From NCBI GenBank assembly GCA_009929215.1, contig SAAX01000027.1, positions 1 to 34,100 of the forward strand: a stretch of 34,100 nt of DNA, read 5' to 3'. Below are positions 31,349 through 34,100 of the stretch, piece after piece; within the stretch, counting starts at the first letter, position 1, and each line of letters opens with the position of its first letter. The notes under the pieces were generated by a model. It made no database searches and was not told the origin of the DNA. It saw only the letters and a list, made by a program, of their open reading frames with translations. The DNA is from Deltaproteobacteria bacterium (GTDB taxonomy: Bacteria; Desulfobacterota; Desulfovibrionia; Desulfovibrionales; Desulfovibrionaceae). The translations under genes and the position numbers were made by a program.

Positions 31349-32758
31349 GTGACACAATCACGCGGCAACACCGCGCAGCAGGCCCGACCCGCGCCCGACC
31401 TGAGCACTTCCCCTCGCGCCATCTGGCGGCTCACGTGGCCCCAGATGCTCATGATGTACCTTATGTTCTTCATGGGCTTTGTGGCGGTATGGGTTGCGGG
31501 CCAGATAAGCGCGGACGTGCAGGCGGCACTGGGCATGGTAAACCAGTGCAGCATTCTACTGATGGTGGTTGCCATGGCCATATCGAGCGGCGCAACGGCG
31601 GCTGTAAGCCAGTCGCTGGGCGCGCTCAAGGTCATGCGGGCGCAACGCTATATTGGTACAACGGTTATAGGCTGCCTGGGTCTTGGCTTTGCCGTGGCTC
31701 TGGCAGCCGCTTTTTTCAGCGACGGCATACTGCACATGCTCATGGTGCCCCAAAGCATCATGCCGCAAACCAGCGAAATGTGGGCCATCAGCATGCTGGG
31801 CCTGCCCGCCCAGTATCTGTACGCCTCAACCGGGGTCATGTTTCGCGCCACACGGCAGGTGCTGCCCCCCCTGTGGGTTGCAACGGGCGTGTGCCTGTGC
31901 AACCTGCTGGCCTGTCTTGGCCTTGGCCTTGGCTGGTTTGGCATGCCCAATATGGGCTACATGGGCCTTATATGGGCCAGTGTGGGCGCGCAGTATCTGG
32001 GCGCTGTATGCAACTGCGCCCTGCTTGCGCATTCCGGCTATCTGGGCCGTTCATCCCTGCCTTCACTGCGCTGGCTCAAGGCTGGCCTGCCCTACCTGCT
32101 CAAGGTGGCCCTGCCTGCGGGTGCGGCACAGATTGTGTGGCAATCTGGCTACATGACCCTGTTTGTGCTGGTGGCCTCGCTGCCCGCCGACAGCGTTAAC
32201 GCCCTTGCCGGGCTCAATGCCGGTCTGCGGGTCGAAGCCCTGCTGTTTTTGCCGGGCATGGCCTTTAACATGAGCGTTGCTGTGCTGGTGGGCAACAGCC
32301 TTGGCGCAGGCAAGCCCGCCGAGGCGCGGCGTGTGGCCCTTAATATGGTGAGCCTAGCGGCCATTGCCATGAGTTTTATGGCTGCCCTGCTCTGGCCCTT
32401 TCGCCAGGAGATTGCCCACCTGCTCTCGCAGGAACCGGGCACGCAGGCCCAGATTGTGAGCTACCTTACCTACAACCTGCTCTCCACGCCATTTTCCATA
32501 GCCAGCACGGTCATGGGCGGCGTGATGACCGGGGCCGGGGCCACCAAGTACAACCTGATGATTTTTGGCGGCACTTTCTGGCTGGTGCGCCTGCCTCTGG
32601 GCTGGCTGCTCGGCCACATACTTTGGGGCACAGCCTCTGGCGTATTTCTGGCCATGCTCGTATCCCAGGTTCTACAAACCTGCATCATGCTCTATGTGGT
32701 GCTGTTCCGTGACTGGACGCGCTTTGTCATGAGCCGCCGTCAGCCGCAAACCCCATAA
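31349..32758 (+). CDS. MATE family efflux transporter
   Basis: A 469-residue polytopic membrane protein with about twelve hydrophobic segments in two similar halves. MATE features include the first-helix region WPQMLMMYLMFFMGFVAVWVAGQIS, the loop AISSGATAAVSQSLGA, and its second-half counterpart FNMSVAVLVGNSLGAGKPAEARR. Such proteins export drugs or metabolites by Na+ or H+ antiport; the substrate is unknown. It starts with GTG at 31349, one base after the lysA stop. The next in-frame ATGs lie inside the first membrane helix, so the GTG is preferred. Coupling to lysA suggests shared expression, not necessarily lysine export. Confidence 0.92.
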   Translation: MTQSRGNTAQQARPAPDLSTSPRAIWRLTWPQMLMMYLMFFMGFVAVWVAGQISADVQAALGMVNQCSILLMVVAMAISSGATAAVSQSLGALKVMRAQRYIGTTVIGCLGLGFAVALAAAFFSDGILHMLMVPQSIMPQTSEMWAISMLGLPAQYLYASTGVMFRATRQVLPPLWVATGVCLCNLLACLGLGLGWFGMPNMGYMGLIWASVGAQYLGAVCNCALLAHSGYLGRSSLPSLRWLKAGLPYLLKVALPAGAAQIVWQSGYMTLFVLVASLPADSVNALAGLNAGLRVEALLFLPGMAFNMSVAVLVGNSLGAGKPAEARRVALNMVSLAAIAMSFMAALLWPFRQEIAHLLSQEPGTQAQIVSYLTYNLLSTPFSIASTVMGGVMTGAGATKYNLMIFGGTFWLVRLPLGWLLGHILWGTASGVFLAMLVSQVLQTCIMLYVVLFRDWTRFVMSRRQPQTP

Positions 32759-32791
32759 ATACCGCCTGAGAGGCCGCAACGGCGGCCACCG

Positions 32792-32829
32792 TGGCATGCG
32801 CCCGCGCACCTGGCATGCATCTGCGCATT
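32792..32829. repeat. Imperfect 19-bp tandem repeat upstream of the DUF2156 gene
   Basis: Two adjacent 19-base units begin with TGGCATGC and agree at 14 of 19 positions. They end 19 bases before the GTG start. A small hairpin GGCCGC/GCGGCC lies just upstream, near 32773-32788. Confidence 0.55.
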
Positions 32830-32848
32830 TGGACGCGAGGAGACAACT

Positions 32849-33742
32849 GTGAGCAAAACCTTTACGCCTGTCAGTTTGGACGGACGCCAGCAATACTACG
32901 AACTGTGGGCGCGCACGCCCCAGCGTTCGCTGGACTATACCCTGGCCAACCTTTGGGGGTGGCAGGACTATTACGGCCTTGAATGGTGCTTTGACGACAA
33001 CCTGTGCTGGATACGCCAAACGCGGCCCTATCAGGTGTGCTGGGCGCCCGTGGGCGACTGGAACGCCGTTTCGTGGAAGAATCTGCTGCCCTGCGGCTTT
33101 AATCCCGAGGCGCACAACATTACCCGTGTGCCCGAAAAACTGCTTGAAATCTGGCAGCGTGAACTGCCCGGCCTTGTGGACGCGCAGGAAGACCGTGGTC
33201 AGTGGGAATATCTGTACAAGCAGGAAGAACTGGCAGAGCTGCCGGGCAACCGTTTTCATAAAAAGCGCAACCATTTCAACGGCTACGCAAAAACCTACGG
33301 CGAGCCAGACTACCACACTCTTGACGACGCCATGGTAGAGGACGTGCTGGCCGTGCAGGACGACTGGTGCCAGTGGCACGAATGCGAACAGTCGCCCTCG
33401 CTTCGGGCAGAAAATGAGGCCATTAACCGTGTGCTCAGCCACTGGAACTGTTTTACCGGCCTTGTGGGCGGATCGCTGTATGTGGACGGCAAGATGGTGG
33501 CCTTCAGTGTGGGTGAAAACCTCGACGGCGAAAGCCTGGGCGTGCACTACGAAAAAGGCCTCAACGGCTTCAAAGGCGTATACCAGACCATCAACTGCCT
33601 GTTTTCACGCAACGCGGGCCAAGGATTTACCTACATAAACCGCGCGCAGGATCTGGACGAAGAAGGCCTGCGTCAGGCCAAGATGACCTATCTGCCCGCC
33701 GACTTTTTGCGCAAGTACAAGGTGTGTATTCGTAAGAGCTGA
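32849..33742 (+). CDS. DUF2156 domain protein (MprF C-terminal/GNAT-like fold)
   Basis: A 297-residue soluble protein. The order LWGWQDYYGLEWCFDDNLCWIRQ, a central KKRNHFNGYAKTYG segment, and the C-terminal FTGLVGGSLYVDGKMVAFSVGENLDGESLGVHYEKGLNGFKGVYQTINCLFSRN...FTYINRAQDLDEEGLRQAKMTYLPADFLRKYKV fit the DUF2156 family, related to the lysyl-phosphatidylglycerol synthase catalytic domain. The HYEKGLNGFKGVYQ and NRAQDLDEEGLRQAK motifs are the conserved acceptor/donor-site regions of the fold. Its exact reaction is unknown. The start is GTG 32849 with GAGGAGA five bases upstream. It is the last gene before a strong terminator. Confidence 0.88.
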   Translation: MSKTFTPVSLDGRQQYYELWARTPQRSLDYTLANLWGWQDYYGLEWCFDDNLCWIRQTRPYQVCWAPVGDWNAVSWKNLLPCGFNPEAHNITRVPEKLLEIWQRELPGLVDAQEDRGQWEYLYKQEELAELPGNRFHKKRNHFNGYAKTYGEPDYHTLDDAMVEDVLAVQDDWCQWHECEQSPSLRAENEAINRVLSHWNCFTGLVGGSLYVDGKMVAFSVGENLDGESLGVHYEKGLNGFKGVYQTINCLFSRNAGQGFTYINRAQDLDEEGLRQAKMTYLPADFLRKYKVCIRKS

Positions 33743-33773
33743 CCGCTGGCCGTAAAATTGCGACAGCAAAAAA

Positions 33774-33815
33774 CCATCCAGCAGGCCAACAACGGGCTGC
33801 TGGATGGTTTTTTTA
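33774..33815 (+). terminator. Rho-independent terminator after the DUF2156 gene
   Basis: CCATCCAGCAG (33774-33784) and CTGCTGGATGG (33797-33807) form a perfect 11-bp stem followed by seven T. An A run on the other side would let it work on the minus strand as well. Confidence 0.95.
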
Positions 33816-34100
33816 TTTTCCGCAGGCTATGGCAACGGCCACGCAAACAGGCTGGCACACTACCGCAACATCATGAATTTCTAATAAAAAAATCTGTTAT
33901 CACCAGCCAACAACGGTGCCGATAAAAAAACCAACCCCAACATACGCCGAGGTTTCGCAAAAAACAGTTGAGATTTCAGATAAATGCCATATTGAGCACC
34001 CCGTGAACATGGGATATCGAATTAAAAAACCCAAACAGCGCCCTCCTTTTCTCAAAGGGCTGCCCATACTGCATTGAAAAATTTTGTCTGCAATATCAGA
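33816..34100. other. AT-rich intergenic end of window
   Basis: I see no supportable gene in these 285 bases. Near 34035-34065 a weak hairpin (GCCCT/AGGGC) is followed on the minus strand by a T-rich run and may end a minus-strand gene lying beyond the window. Confidence 0.4.

Overview
The window looks like chromosome from a sulfate-reducing Desulfovibrio-type bacterium (Desulfovibrionaceae). This is inferred from the GC-rich coding style, the flagellar gene order with sigma-54 promoters, a type III glutamine synthetase, the trp operon order E-GD-C-F-B-A, and stand-alone PEP/pyruvate-binding proteins linked to a two-component system. No rRNA, tRNA, CRISPR array, insertion sequence or phage gene was seen. 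Most genes are on the minus strand; only lysA, a MATE transporter and a DUF2156 gene (30079-33742) are on the plus strand.

Region 1 (1-6754, minus) is a tight four-gene cluster: an 876-residue degenerate PEP-synthase-like protein, a membrane histidine kinase, a stand-alone receiver protein, and a second PEP-synthase-like protein cut by the window edge. The two large proteins are paralogues. The downstream one keeps the phospho-transfer histidine and ATP-grasp residues; the upstream one has lost them. This enzyme/pseudoenzyme pair around a two-component system is the best candidate for an undescribed system.

Region 2 (7047-14818, minus) is a flagellar basal-body and export cluster, transcribed flgB, flgC, fliE, then fliF, a 67-residue small gene, fliG, fliH, fliI. 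Near-consensus sigma-54 promoters precede flgB and fliF, and a hairpin separates fliE from fliF. The small gene duplicates the C-terminal tail of FliF, the part known to bind FliG. FliH carries a low-complexity C-terminal extension of about 280 residues.

Region 3 (14977-19702, minus) holds a DEDDh exonuclease, a conserved hypothetical gene, a secreted nuclease-fold protein whose end is disturbed by a run of nine G, feoB with a 28-codon overlapping upstream ORF, and a DUF2325 gene with two Fur-like boxes.

Region 4 (19830-26652, minus) is a complete tryptophan operon. It has a leader peptide with three adjacent Trp codons and a classical attenuator, then trpE, a trpG-trpD fusion, trpC, trpF, trpB and trpA, nearly all overlapping or within 2 bases. 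Next come a type III glutamine synthetase (glutamine is the amino donor for TrpE/TrpG) and an SlyD-like FKBP prolyl isomerase.

Region 5 (29967-33815, plus) has a strong sigma-70-type promoter, lysA, a MATE exporter and a DUF2156 protein, closed by a strong terminator. The last 285 bases hold no gene that I can support.
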